Positions 42,330-51,761 of a DNA stretch of 64,000 nucleotides are shown piece after piece. Under the pieces are notes generated by a model. That model was not told the DNA's origin and did not search any database. It worked only from the letters and a program-made list of their open reading frames with translations. The translations under genes were made by a program, and so were the position numbers. Numbering within the stretch: position 1 is the stretch's first letter; each line of letters starts with the position of its first letter. This stretch comes from Euzebyales bacterium. Lineage in GTDB: Bacteria > Actinomycetota > Nitriliruptoria > Euzebyales > JAHELV01. The DNA lies in NCBI GenBank assembly GCA_036374135.1, contig DASUUK010000004.1:1-64000 (forward strand), read 5' to 3'.

Positions 42330-44485
42330 CGATCGTCCGGCGATGCCGCCGGCTGACGTGTGACGAGCATCGTCGCGTCGACCGGCTCGCCGCGCAGGTC
42401 GACGAGCCCGTCAGCGGGTGCGAGGTCCCAGTCGTCCCGCAGCCGATCTGCCGCCGAACGGTGGATGAGGATCTGGCCGTCGGTGGCGACGGCGTCGATC
42501 GCCAGCGCTGTGCGCGCCGGCTCGCCGAACACGCTGTAGGTGAAGGTGTTCGGGTGCACCAGACCGGCGACGACGTCACCGGCCGCCAACCCGGCGTGGT
42601 AGTCGACGTCGATGCCCGTCTCGTCGGTGAACGTGTCGAACGAGACCCCGACGTCGGTCACGAACGTCGCTGCGACGTCAGCGGCGACATCGGGCGCGCC
42701 GAGTCCAGCCGCGAACAGGTGGTGCTCCGACGCCGATCTGACACGTTCGATGTCGAGGCGCGTCGCCGTGTCCTCGAGGATCTGCGACAGTCGCGCGCTC
42801 GCCTGCAGCGCCTCCTCGGGCGCCAGGTCGTGGCGCTCGAGCGGCCCGTGCACGGTCAGCGCGATGACGGTGGCCGTGTCGGCGAGGTCGGTGGCAGCGA
42901 CGTGACCGACACGGAGCTCGTCAACCAGCCGCGCAGGCAGGATCGACTGCAGCAGCTGTGTGATCTCGTGTTCCTCGGCCGTGCGCGCCGCGCGTTGCTC
43001 GGCCAGCTCCGCCGTCAGCGCGTTGAGCCGCCGGCCGACGTCGCCGATCTCATGCCGCCCGAGCTCGGGTGCGCGGGCGCTGAGATCGCCGCCTGCGACA
43101 GCCGTTGCCGTCTCGACGACGGGCGTCACGGGGCGGGTGATGCGGTCGGCGAGGAACAACCCGGCCACGGCCACCAGTGGCACCAGCATCAGGGCGGTCA
43201 CCAGCAGGAGCCGATTGAAGTCGCCGAGTGGCTCGTTGGCCTCGGCTGTCAGCAGCTGCGACACAACGACCCAGTCGAGGTCGTTCGACGGGAGCAGCCC
43301 GGACACGGTCAGCGCCGGCCGGTCGAGGTAGTCGCCGGCCCGGCCGGAGAACGGCTCCCGGTCGAACGCCGCATCCACGCTCGCGGTCCGCACCGGCTGC
43401 TGCAGCACCGTCGTGCCGGCGGCGGCGATGGCGTCGCTGAGGTCAGGTGCGTACCCCGCGTCGTCGAGTGCCGCGAGGTATGCGTCGGGATCCTCCAGCC
43501 ACAGACGCGCATCCGAACGCATGAGCCGGTCAGCGCCGACCACGTAGCTCTCGCCGGTCGCTCCCAGACCGGAGGCCCGCCACTGACCGTCGAACGTCGT
43601 CAGGGCGTTGAGCGCCGGGGCGGGAACCTCGGCCACGACCGCACCGATGATCTCGGTTCCATCGCTGACGGTCGCCGCCGCGAGCATGACAGGCTGGCCC
43701 GACGCCGGAAGGTATGGACGGAAGTCGACGAACACCGTCTCGCTCACGCCGACTTGTGACAGCCGCTGCTCCACCACGTCGCGTAGCCCGGGGTGCCGCA
43801 ACGGCCCGACCAGGGCGTCGGTCCCCAGGTCGATGCGCTTGTCCGTCGAGTAGACGACGGTGCCCTGCGCATCGACCAGCAGGATGTCACCGAGGCCGAA
43901 CCCATCGCGCAGCTCGACGAGCTGCCGGTGCGACGCGGCGTGGGCGCGTCCGTAGGCCGTGGTGTCACCCGGTGCCTCGGCCAGCTGATGGCGCTCATCC
44001 GCCGGGAACGGGTTCGCGGCCAGGTAGTGGTACTGCACGTGCCGGGTCGCCGGGTCGTCGGGCACCAGTACGTCGGGTGGTGACGTGATGGCGGTGGACG
44101 CGAGGCTGTCCACATAGACCCGCTCGAGCTCGTCGAGCTGGCGTGCCGACAGTGGACGGGCCTCCCTTTCCAACTCGCGGAAGCCGTCGCCCATCGTCGT
44201 CAGCGCCTCGACGGTCGCCCCGGCGCGTGCGAGCAGGCCGACGGCCTGACTGATGCGGTCGAGGCCGTTGACGAGTGCCCGCACCTGCCCGGCCTGGTGG
44301 TTCTCGAGCTGGCGTTCGACCGCGTCGCTGAGCAGCGAACGCGCCACGAGGAAGTTGTAGGCGCCGAGCACGAGCACGGACAGCAGCGACATGCCGACGA
44401 GGACCACCGCCAGCCGCCGCCGCAGGCTCGGTCGACGGTCGCTGCTCGGTTCGTCGACGACCCCCGTCGTTTCGGTCGTGTTCAT
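42326..44485 (-). CDS. Cache-HAMP receptor with degenerate cyclase domain
   Basis: 719 aa: N-terminal helix (about 25-48), a long extracytoplasmic sensor (to about 425) with PYLPASGQP and GLGATGESYVVGAD motifs, a second helix (LLLVTALMLVPLVAVAGLFLA), HAMP (about 455-505), then a class III cyclase-like fold. That fold reads IALTVHG where the metal Asp should be, SASEHHLF for the second Asp loop (usually GD), and GEPARTALAI where the Asn and Arg should be. It is therefore probably inactive. It is last in an operon, two bases after the channel gene stop. Confidence 0.82.
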   Translation of the reverse strand: MNTTETTGVVDEPSSDRRPSLRRRLAVVLVGMSLLSVLVLGAYNFLVARSLLSDAVERQLENHQAGQVRALVNGLDRISQAVGLLARAGATVEALTTMGDGFRELEREARPLSARQLDELERVYVDSLASTAITSPPDVLVPDDPATRHVQYHYLAANPFPADERHQLAEAPGDTTAYGRAHAASHRQLVELRDGFGLGDILLVDAQGTVVYSTDKRIDLGTDALVGPLRHPGLRDVVEQRLSQVGVSETVFVDFRPYLPASGQPVMLAAATVSDGTEIIGAVVAEVPAPALNALTTFDGQWRASGLGATGESYVVGADRLMRSDARLWLEDPDAYLAALDDAGYAPDLSDAIAAAGTTVLQQPVRTASVDAAFDREPFSGRAGDYLDRPALTVSGLLPSNDLDWVVVSQLLTAEANEPLGDFNRLLLVTALMLVPLVAVAGLFLADRITRPVTPVVETATAVAGGDLSARAPELGRHEIGDVGRRLNALTAELAEQRAARTAEEHEITQLLQSILPARLVDELRVGHVAATDLADTATVIALTVHGPLERHDLAPEEALQASARLSQILEDTATRLDIERVRSASEHHLFAAGLGAPDVAADVAATFVTDVGVSFDTFTDETGIDVDYHAGLAAGDVVAGLVHPNTFTYSVFGEPARTALAIDAVATDGQILIHRSAADRLRDDWDLAPADGLVDLRGEPVDATMLVTRQPAASPDDR

Positions 44486-44487
44486 CG

Positions 44488-46017
44488 TCAGTCGGCGCCC
44501 GACGTGGTGGGAACGTCCGGTTCGTCGGGCTGCTGTCCGTTCGTTGCCGCGGTTCGACGGGCCGGCATGGCAGCCGCGCGCTCGATGCGCCGCTGCTGGC
44601 TCGCCAGCAGCTGTTCGAGTGCCTCCGACAGCTCGGGGTTGCGGCTGATGACCTCGGCCGCCCGTCCGCTGTCGACCACGATGACCTCGCAGTCGGTGAT
44701 CGCGTCGACGCGTGCCGTGCGGGTGCCCGCACCACGTCGACCGAGCAGACCGAACACGTCACCGGGACCGAACTGACCGATCTCGGCTGCGGCGCCCTCG
44801 GCGTCCACCGCGACCAGCCGGGCGCGGCCGTCCCACAGCACGACCAGGTCCGAGCGGTCCGGGTCGCCGGTCACGATCGTCTCGTCACGAGCGAAGCGGC
44901 CGGCGGTCGCCGCCGACTCGAGGTGCTCGATCGCCGGGTCGTCGAGCTGGTCGAGCAGTGGTGACGAGCGCAGACGGCGTTGGATGGTCGGGGCGTCGGG
45001 TCGCGCCGAGGCACTCGCCGCGACGCCGTCGTAGACGTACAGGTCGTAGGCAGGGCTGGGCAACGGCACGTCGTGGCGGTGTGAGTGGTACCAGACGAGC
45101 GCTCCGAACTCGCTGGACACGCGCGGCGCGATCCGGAAGTCGTCGATCCACAGGTCGACCTCGTAGCCCATGAGCGGGTCGTCGATCTGCACGACGCGGA
45201 CGTTGGGCGCGGGATCTGTGAGCACGTCTGGCGTGGCACGCGCAGCGTCGAGCAGCATGTCGCGCGCACGGCTCGGCGGGTTGGCGTAGGCGACCTGGAC
45301 CGGGACGACGACGCGGTGCAGGCGGCCCGGACGGTCGAAGTTGACGAGCATCGCGGCCGCCAGTTCGGCGTTGGGCACGATGATCAGGTCACCGTCCCGG
45401 CTCTCGATCCGCGTGCTGCGCCAGCTGAGGTCGACGACCCGTCCTTCGACCTCGCCGTGACGGATCCAGTCACCGGGTGCGAAGGGTGCGTCCGCCAGCA
45501 TCAGCAACCCGGATGCCAGACCGCTGAGGGTGTCCTGCAGCGCGAAGGACACCACGAGGGTCCCGACCCCGAGCGCTGTCAGCGCCGCGGACAGGTCGAC
45601 GCCCCACACCGTGTCGAGCAGCAGCCAGCCGATCACCAGGGTGATGGCCAGCCGTGGGAGGGCGAGCACGATCTGCGGCAGCTGTCCGCGTCTGTCCGTA
45701 CCCCGTCGACGCTTGAGCCGCGCGATCACCAACCGTGTCGCCAGGAGCGCCGCCACGGCCAGCGACAGCAGCATGCCGGTCGCGACGACCCGGACCAGAG
45801 GGCCCGTGTCCGGCAGGCCGACGACGCTGCGGAGGATGAACCACAGGGCGGTCAACGGCAGCGTCCACCAGCGCAGGACGGACAGCACCGGACGGAACGC
45901 GGAGTCGCGCTGTCGTAGCCGTTCCTCCGCCTCGCCGGCGGCGATCACGGCGACGGGTAGCACGACCAGCAGTGCGATGACCATCGCGACGATCGGGTCC
46001 CGCAACACGGACGTCAT
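44488..46017 (-). CDS. MscS-family channel with C-terminal cyclic-nucleotide-type domain
   Basis: 509 aa: about four to five transmembrane helices; the MscS pore and beta domains with ALGVGTLVVSFALQDTLSGLASGLLML and DGDLIIVPNAEL; then a CNMP-fold domain (about 340-470). In that domain the cassette reads GDVFGLLGRRGAGTRTARV, keeping the Arg-Thr-Ala but with Leu where the ribose-contacting Glu normally is. Such channels are the bacterial bCNG type, gated by ligand rather than stretch. The ATG overlaps the upstream receptor stop (ATGA), tying its translation to the sensor. Confidence 0.88.
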   Translation of the reverse strand: MTSVLRDPIVAMVIALLVVLPVAVIAAGEAEERLRQRDSAFRPVLSVLRWWTLPLTALWFILRSVVGLPDTGPLVRVVATGMLLSLAVAALLATRLVIARLKRRRGTDRRGQLPQIVLALPRLAITLVIGWLLLDTVWGVDLSAALTALGVGTLVVSFALQDTLSGLASGLLMLADAPFAPGDWIRHGEVEGRVVDLSWRSTRIESRDGDLIIVPNAELAAAMLVNFDRPGRLHRVVVPVQVAYANPPSRARDMLLDAARATPDVLTDPAPNVRVVQIDDPLMGYEVDLWIDDFRIAPRVSSEFGALVWYHSHRHDVPLPSPAYDLYVYDGVAASASARPDAPTIQRRLRSSPLLDQLDDPAIEHLESAATAGRFARDETIVTGDPDRSDLVVLWDGRARLVAVDAEGAAAEIGQFGPGDVFGLLGRRGAGTRTARVDAITDCEVIVVDSGRAAEVISRNPELSEALEQLLASQQRRIERAAAMPARRTAATNGQQPDEPDVPTTSGAD

Positions 46018-48182
46018 GTCGCCGACTCCTCAACGGGTGCGGGCTCGTCCACACGCCAGGCGGTCCCGTCCGGCAGATGCCGGGCACTGACATCGACCGC
46101 CGACGGCAGCACCGCCCGGCTCCGGTCGGAGATCAGGATCTCGCCCGCCCGTGCTGCCTGCGACAGCGCGTGGGCGTTGGTTGCCGTGTCACCCCACAGG
46201 TCGTACACGAGCATTGCGCTGCCCGCCAGCCCCACGGTGACCGGCCCGGTGTCCACGCCGATCGACACTGACAGGTCGGGGACCTCCCGAGCGGCCACCG
46301 TCGCCGCCTGTTGCGCCGCCCGCGCGAACGCGACGGCGCGCGGCGCGTGATCCAGGTACGGCCGGTCCAGGCCGCATCCGGCGAAGTAGGCGTCACCGAG
46401 CATCTTGACGCGATCCAGTCCGTTCCGCCTTGCGAGGTCGTCGAGCTCGCCAACGATGCGGTCCAGCAACGCGCGTCGCCGTACCTCGTCGCGCCGCTGC
46501 ACCAGGCCGGCGAGGCCATTGACCGTCACCACGGCGATGCTGGCCCGCGCGATCTCGTCGACGACGCGGCTGTCTCCGGCGTCGAGCCGTTCGGCGACGG
46601 TCGGCGGCAGCAATGTCCGGACCATGTCACGACGTTCCCGGATGGCGGTCTCGACCTCGGCCCGTCGGCGTTCGAGTGCGCGGATCATGCGTTCGACCGA
46701 CGAGGCCAGCACTGCGAACTCCCGGGGGGTGCGGGCGGGCACGGTAGCCGCCGGGCCCGAGCGGCCGGCGGTGACGTCGCCAAGGCGCTCCGCGACCGTC
46801 CTGATGGGCCGGAACACGTTGCGGGCCCACCCGACCGCGAGGAATGACACGATCAACACGAGGACCGCGAGCGCGACGATCGTCTGGCGGCGGTACCGGC
46901 GTGTCGGCGCGGTCAGCTCGGCGTCGATGACCTGCAGTGCGACGGACCACTCCGGCCCGGGCACATCGACGGGTTCGAGCGCCGTCCACACCTCCTCACC
47001 GAGGTAGCCGGCGGCCGTCCCGTCCACGGTGTCCCCGGTCGCGACGTCGGCCATCTCGGCGTCGGTGAACACCCGCTGCTGGATGGCGGTGGTCCCGGTG
47101 GCGGTCATGGCCGCGCGCTCCTCGACCGTCGCGGTCTCCGCATCGGCGACGGTCTGCAGGTAGGCCGCACGGTCCTCGACGAACGCCCGCGAGATCGACC
47201 GCATGCGGCCGTCGGCGCCGACCAGGAAGGTCTCGCCGGTCGCGCCGAAGCCGACGTCCTCCCAGTCACCTCCCACGGTCATGATGCGGTCGATCTCGTC
47301 GAGCGATATCCGCGCGGCGATCACGGATGTGAGCCGGTCCCCGTCGTGCACCGGCGCCGCGACGAACCCCTGCGGCTGGCCCGATGCGGGCAGGTACGGG
47401 GCGATGTCGCTCGACACGACGCCGGCCTCGGGATCGTCGCGGACCCGACGGAACGCCTGAGCGAGCAGCGAACCGCTGTACGGCCCAACGTCCAGGCTGG
47501 TCGCGAAGTCGGGAAGCTTCTCGACCGAGTAGACGACGAGTCCCGTGTCGGCGTCGATCAGGTACAGGTCCTCCAGGCCCGACGCCTCGACCAGATCGGT
47601 GAGACGGGGATCGGCCTCCGCGTGCACGGTGCTCCATGTGTCCCCGGCCGCCGGCTCCCCGACGTCGCCGTCCGCGGACGGGTCCGCGTCGACGATGACG
47701 TGGCGGTGCTGCAGGTACCGCGCGGCGGTGGTCTCCGGCAGGAGACGACGGAGATCGGGCGCCTGGCCTGTCGCGACGCCGATCCCGGGTACGAGCTCGG
47801 TGCGGTACCACGTGGCCAGCTCATCGTCGGCGCCCTCGACGTCCGCGGGCTGGAGGTCGCCCAGTTGCTGGTAGGCCGTGGCGAAGTCGTCCGCGGTCCG
47901 GGCGACGCGCTCGGAGGCGGCGAGCGCCGAGACCGACGTCCGCGTGCCCTGCAGGTACCGCTCCACCTCGCCGGACTGCAGGCTCAGCAGCGCACGGGAC
48001 CGGGCGTGCAGCAGGGTGTCGGCGACGGACGAGGCACGTGTCAACGTGACCGCTGACGCGGCGATCAGCGAGACGATGGCCACGGCCAGCAGGGCGATCG
48101 CCAGCCACGTGCCCATCGACAGTGTGACGACGCGACGGCGGACCCGCGGGGTGGACCGGGCACCGGCTGCCTCGTCCGCCAT
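46014..48182 (-). CDS. Cache-HAMP receptor with degenerate class III cyclase domain
   Basis: 722 aa from the ATG at 48182. N-terminal helix, large sensor (APYLPASGQP; GFGATGETFLVGAD), second helix near 430, HAMP, the LLPPTVAERL linker typical of cyclases, then the cyclase fold. The fold keeps KMLGDAYFAG but has Asn (VTVNG) for the first metal Asp, and GDTATNAHALSQ where transition-state Asn and Arg are expected. It shares the sensor signatures with the receptor at 42326, so the two are paralogues. It is first in a coupled three-gene operon with the channel. The start is uncertain. Confidence 0.82.
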   Translation of the reverse strand: MADEAAGARSTPRVRRRVVTLSMGTWLAIALLAVAIVSLIAASAVTLTRASSVADTLLHARSRALLSLQSGEVERYLQGTRTSVSALAASERVARTADDFATAYQQLGDLQPADVEGADDELATWYRTELVPGIGVATGQAPDLRRLLPETTAARYLQHRHVIVDADPSADGDVGEPAAGDTWSTVHAEADPRLTDLVEASGLEDLYLIDADTGLVVYSVEKLPDFATSLDVGPYSGSLLAQAFRRVRDDPEAGVVSSDIAPYLPASGQPQGFVAAPVHDGDRLTSVIAARISLDEIDRIMTVGGDWEDVGFGATGETFLVGADGRMRSISRAFVEDRAAYLQTVADAETATVEERAAMTATGTTAIQQRVFTDAEMADVATGDTVDGTAAGYLGEEVWTALEPVDVPGPEWSVALQVIDAELTAPTRRYRRQTIVALAVLVLIVSFLAVGWARNVFRPIRTVAERLGDVTAGRSGPAATVPARTPREFAVLASSVERMIRALERRRAEVETAIRERRDMVRTLLPPTVAERLDAGDSRVVDEIARASIAVVTVNGLAGLVQRRDEVRRRALLDRIVGELDDLARRNGLDRVKMLGDAYFAGCGLDRPYLDHAPRAVAFARAAQQAATVAAREVPDLSVSIGVDTGPVTVGLAGSAMLVYDLWGDTATNAHALSQAARAGEILISDRSRAVLPSAVDVSARHLPDGTAWRVDEPAPVEESAT

Positions 48183-48447
48183 GGCGCTAGGGCTGTCGTC
48201 TGACGCTGTGCGCTGCCACGGTGTCGACGGCGGGACGCCCGGCAACGGCCGTGCCCATCATGTGCCCGGCCGGCGCGACGGCTGGGTCGGGTGCGGATCG
48301 CGTCATGGTGTGATGAGGGTAGGACCTCACGGAGGAGGGCACCAGCACCTGCTGCGCAGCGCCGGCCCGGTGACACGGTCGGGGCTTCGGTGCCGATCGT
48401 GCGGGTCGACCATCGGGGCCTGTGGCCCGCGCCGCCTGACCGTTGGC

Positions 48448-48873
48448 TCACGCGTCGCGCGCGCACGCCTCCCGGAGGCCGTCGGCTTCCGCCGCGAGGT
48501 AGCGGCGCGTGATGTCGGCCAGGAAGCGACCGAGCACGGCGCCGACCGGGCCGCCGAAGTCGATGGTCGTGTGGACGCGGGTGTTCCGGTCCCCGACAGG
48601 CTCCAGCAGGTGGACGGCCGTGACGGTCGTGCCCGGGCGCCGCGACACCCACGTCCAGCTGCGTCCGGGCACCATCTCGGTCACCTCCCACGTGCCGGCG
48701 CCCAGCTTGGGCTGCTTGATCCACACCTGTGAGCCGACCTGGAGCGGGCCACCGTCGATGATGTCGACGTGGCTCATCGGCTCCATGAAGTGCGGCCACA
48801 GCTCGACCTGCGTGTAGGTCCGCCACACCTGCTCCACCGACGCAGGGATCTCGACCGTGTGTGTGATGCGCAT
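48448..48873 (-). CDS. SRPBCC (START-like) domain protein
   Basis: 141 aa with the polyketide-cyclase/START fold pattern: EIPASVEQVWRTYTQVELWPHFMEPM at the N-terminus (split family motif, PxxxVW and WP), central VWIKQPKLGAGTWEV and a long C-terminal helix. These bind hydrophobic ligands in a deep cavity; the ligand is not predictable. No neighbouring gene reads with it: the lipoprotein gene diverges and the receptor gene lies 265 bases downstream. Confidence 0.82.
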   Translation of the reverse strand: MRITHTVEIPASVEQVWRTYTQVELWPHFMEPMSHVDIIDGGPLQVGSQVWIKQPKLGAGTWEVTEMVPGRSWTWVSRRPGTTVTAVHLLEPVGDRNTRVHTTIDFGGPVGAVLGRFLADITRRYLAAEADGLREACARDA

Positions 48874-48936
48874 GCGCTGATGCTGCCCGCCGATGGCGGG
48901 GCGTGAACGGTCGGCCCGCGCCGACATACTGTGGGC

Positions 48937-49401
48937 ATGGCCACCACCCTCCGTGCCGTCCTCGTCGCCGTCGTGCCGCTGATGCTCGTCGGCTGCGGCC
49001 AGAGCACCGGCGACGACGGAGCGGACGCCGGGGCCGACGCGTCGCCGGCCGCGGCGCCGACGGCCTCCCAGTCCGTGGCCGCGCAGCGTCACCCCGACAT
49101 CGTGGAGGTCGAGATCACCCCGGCGGGGGAGCAGACCTTCGATCTGGCCGTGACGGTGTCGTCGCCGTACGACACGCCGGACCGTTACGCCGACGGGTGG
49201 CGGGTGCTGACCCCCGACGGCACCGAACTGGCCACGCACACGCTCATGCACGACCACGCCGGCGAGCAGCCGTTCACCCGCACGCAGACCGGCGTGGAGA
49301 TCCCGCCCGACGTCGGGCGGGTGACGGTCGAGGGTCGCGATCAGCGGTACGGGTTCGGGGGAGAGACGATCACGGTGGACGTGCCCCACAGCGATGTCTG
49401 A
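48937..49401 (+). CDS. Small lipoprotein of unknown function
   Basis: 154 aa. Lipoprotein signal with lipobox LVGC at about residue 20, an Ala/Asp-rich linker, then a beta-sandwich-like domain (VEVEITPAGEQTFDLAVTV; TPDRYADGWRVLTPDG; GVEIPPDVGRVTVEG). The DxYxDGW and TH--LMHDHA pattern hints at a small extracytoplasmic domain, but I do not recognise a family. CATACT lies six bases before the ATG, suggesting a leaderless mRNA. It reads toward hrcA. Confidence 0.7.
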   Translation: MATTLRAVLVAVVPLMLVGCGQSTGDDGADAGADASPAAAPTASQSVAAQRHPDIVEVEITPAGEQTFDLAVTVSSPYDTPDRYADGWRVLTPDGTELATHTLMHDHAGEQPFTRTQTGVEIPPDVGRVTVEGRDQRYGFGGETITVDVPHSDV

Positions 49402-49444
49402 CCCTCGGGACGGCGCGTCGCAGTGCCGACGCTGCGCCGCCGAC

Positions 49445-49557
49445 GCCACGCCGGCGTGGCCGGATAGCATTTCACCAGGCACCGTACATCCGTCGCGGAT
49501 CGGCCCGGCCACGGTCGATACCATTTCACAGTTGCACTCACATTCCGCGTGTGGGGG
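49445..49557 (+). promoter_or_regulatory. hrcA upstream region: palindrome, repeated 13-mer and degenerate CIRCE-like site
   Basis: GCCACGCC-GGCGTGGC at 49445-49460 is a perfect 16-base palindrome, possibly the lipoprotein terminator. GATAGCATTTCAC (49463-49475) and GATACCATTTCAC (49517-49529) are near-identical 13-mers 54 bases apart. GTTGCACTC at 49531-49539, a nine-base gap and GTGTGGGGG at 49549-49557 loosely match the HrcA operator CIRCE (TTAGCACTC-N9-GAGTGCTAA), good on the left, poor on the right. It abuts the hrcA start, where autoregulation would be expected. Confidence 0.35.
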
Positions 49558-49565
49558 AGGTGACC

Positions 49566-50627
49566 ATGGCCGCCCGACAGCTTGATCAGCGCAAGGAACA
49601 GATCCTGCGCGCCATCGTTCGTGACTTCATCCTGGACGGCCATCCGGTCGGCTCCAAGCGCGTGGTCGAAGAGCTCGACCTCGCGGTGTCGGCGGCCACC
49701 GTGCGCAGCGAGATGGTCGAGCTCGAACAGGCCGGCCTGATCCGCCAGCCGCACACCTCCGCGGGGCGCATCCCCACCGACGCCGGCTATCGCTACTACG
49801 TCGACCACCTGACGTCGCTCGAGCTCGCGAAGCCCACCAGCCCGGACGTCGTGGACCAGATGCTGCTGCGGGCGACGGACGTCGAGGACCTCCTGCGGCG
49901 CACATCGTCGGTGCTCTCGCGGCTGACCCGGCTGACCGCGCTGGTCACGGCCCCGCGGCTGGACCGCAGCAAGCTGCGCCACATCGAGCTCGTGACGCTG
50001 AGCCCGCATGCGATCCTGCTGGTGTTCATCGCCGACACGGGGCGGGTCGAGAAGCGTATCCTCGACCTGGACGTCCCGGTCGCCGACGACGACGTCCAGC
50101 GTGCCCGCTACGTCGTCAACGACGCGGCGTCGGGACTGCGCCTGACCGAAGCGCACGACGCGATCACCGGGGTGTCGCTGGCCGCGCCCACGAACCTGCA
50201 GCCGTTGCTCGACCGCGTGGCGACCACCATCCGCTCGGGCGCGACGGCACCGGCGCTCGAGGTCGATCGCGTGTTCGTCGGCGGCGCCGCGCAACTGGCT
50301 CTGCGGGCCACCGACGAGACCATCGACCGGCTCGACGACGTCTACGACATGCTCGAGGAACAGGTGGTGCTGCTCGGCATGCTGCGTGAGACGCTGAAGC
50401 AGGACGACCTCGCGGTGCGGATCGGCAGCGAGTTGCCGGTGGACGAGCTGTCGCCGTTCGCGATGGTGGCATCGCGGTACGGCGCGAGCGAGTCGTTGGG
50501 ATCGCTGGGCCTGCTCGGCCCGACGCGGATGGACTACGGGCAGGCGATGGCGACCGTCCGGGCGGTCGCGACCTCACTCGAGCGGGCGCTGGCGGCGCTC
50601 ACCGGCACCGGCACGACGGACGGCTGA
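49566..50627 (+). CDS. hrcA: Heat-inducible transcription repressor HrcA
   Basis: 353 aa. N-terminal winged helix-turn-helix (LDQRKEQILRAIVRDFI; PVGSKRVVEE; SAATVRSEMVELE; GRIPTDAGYRYYVD), then the HrcA GAF-like dimerisation domain with FVGGAAQL and a C-terminal GPTRMDYGQAMATV. It represses chaperone genes at CIRCE operators and is tuned by GroEL. The ATG follows a strong GGGGGAGGTGA. Its TGA overlaps the dnaJ ATG by one base, the standard hrcA-dnaJ arrangement. Confidence 0.96.
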   Translation: MAARQLDQRKEQILRAIVRDFILDGHPVGSKRVVEELDLAVSAATVRSEMVELEQAGLIRQPHTSAGRIPTDAGYRYYVDHLTSLELAKPTSPDVVDQMLLRATDVEDLLRRTSSVLSRLTRLTALVTAPRLDRSKLRHIELVTLSPHAILLVFIADTGRVEKRILDLDVPVADDDVQRARYVVNDAASGLRLTEAHDAITGVSLAAPTNLQPLLDRVATTIRSGATAPALEVDRVFVGGAAQLALRATDETIDRLDDVYDMLEEQVVLLGMLRETLKQDDLAVRIGSELPVDELSPFAMVASRYGASESLGSLGLLGPTRMDYGQAMATVRAVATSLERALAALTGTGTTDG

Positions 50628-51751
50628 TGGCAGCGCGTGACCTCTACGAGATCCTGGGCGTCGAGCGCGATGCCGATCAGGAGACCATCAAGCGTGCCTA
50701 TCGACGGAAGGCACGCCAGCTGCACCCCGACGCGGGCGGGAGCGAGGACGGCTTCAAGGAGCTGACCACCGCGTACGAGGTGCTGCGCAACCCGGAGACG
50801 CGCGCCAACTACGACCGGTTCGGAGATCCGCGTGGTCCGGGTGGGGCGGCCGGTGGCGATCCGTTCGCCGGCTTCGGCGACCTGTCGGACCTCATCGACT
50901 CGTTCTTCGGTGGCGGGTTCGCCGGTCGCACGGGTGGCACGCGCACGGCGTCGACGGCCGGACGCGACGCGTTGATCGATCTGACGATCGCACTCGACGA
51001 GGCCGCCGAAGGCGTCCGGCGCGATCTCGGGGTCGACGTCCTGCGCACCTGTGAGACGTGCGACGGCAGCGGTGACGCCGACGGCAACGGAGCGGTCCGG
51101 TGCAGCAACTGCAACGGCACCGGTGGCGTGCAGCAGGTCACGCGCAGCATCTTCGGACAGATGCTGACGACCACGACCTGCCCGCGGTGCCGTGGGTCGG
51201 GCAAGACGATCGCAAACCCGTGCCCGGTGTGCGCCGGAGAGGGGCGCCGCCGCACCAACGAGACCGTCACGGTCGACGTACCCCCGGGTGTGGACACCGG
51301 CACTCGCCTGCGTCTGGCCGGCCGCGGCGAGGCCGGCCGGATGGGAGCGCGCAGCGGCGACCTGTTCGTGCGCATCCGCGTCGAGCCCCACGACGTCTTC
51401 GAGCGCGACGGCAACGACCTCCACTGCCGCCTGCGTCTGCCGATGGTGCAGGCCGTGCTGGGCGTGGACATCGAGATCCCGACGATCGACGGGTCACACA
51501 CCCTCACCGTGCCGCCGGGAACGCAGCCCGACACCGTGCTGACCGTCCGGCGTGCCGGCATGCCGAAGCTGAACGGCGGCGGAGCCCGTGGTGATCTGTA
51601 CGTCCACTGCCAGGTCGAGATCCCGACCGGTCTCGACGATCAGCAGCGAGGGCTGGTGCGCGAGCTCGCGGAGCTGCGTGGTGAGGACCGTCCCGGCTCG
51701 TCGACCGACCGTGGCCTGTTCGACCGGCTGCGAGGTGTGTTCGGCACCTGA
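50627..51751 (+). CDS. dnaJ: Chaperone protein DnaJ
   Basis: 374 aa. J-domain with the HPD triad in RQLHPDAGG and YEVLRNPETRANYDRFG. A Gly/Phe-rich region follows, then four zinc-finger repeats CETCDGSG, CSNCNGTG, CPRCRGSG and CPVCAGEG, and the C-terminal peptide-binding domains (VDVPPGVDTGTRLRL; HTLTVPPGTQPDTVL). It stimulates DnaK ATPase. No grpE or dnaK is adjacent. The start ATG shares one base with the hrcA stop. Confidence 0.97.
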   Translation: MAARDLYEILGVERDADQETIKRAYRRKARQLHPDAGGSEDGFKELTTAYEVLRNPETRANYDRFGDPRGPGGAAGGDPFAGFGDLSDLIDSFFGGGFAGRTGGTRTASTAGRDALIDLTIALDEAAEGVRRDLGVDVLRTCETCDGSGDADGNGAVRCSNCNGTGGVQQVTRSIFGQMLTTTTCPRCRGSGKTIANPCPVCAGEGRRRTNETVTVDVPPGVDTGTRLRLAGRGEAGRMGARSGDLFVRIRVEPHDVFERDGNDLHCRLRLPMVQAVLGVDIEIPTIDGSHTLTVPPGTQPDTVLTVRRAGMPKLNGGGARGDLYVHCQVEIPTGLDDQQRGLVRELAELRGEDRPGSSTDRGLFDRLRGVFGT

Positions 51752-51761
51752 GCCGACAGCC

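Noticed and set aside
48903-50627. HrcA with a long N-terminal extension
   Set aside because: The extension is antisense to nothing coherent and covers the lipoprotein gene; a strong ribosome-binding site sits before 49566.
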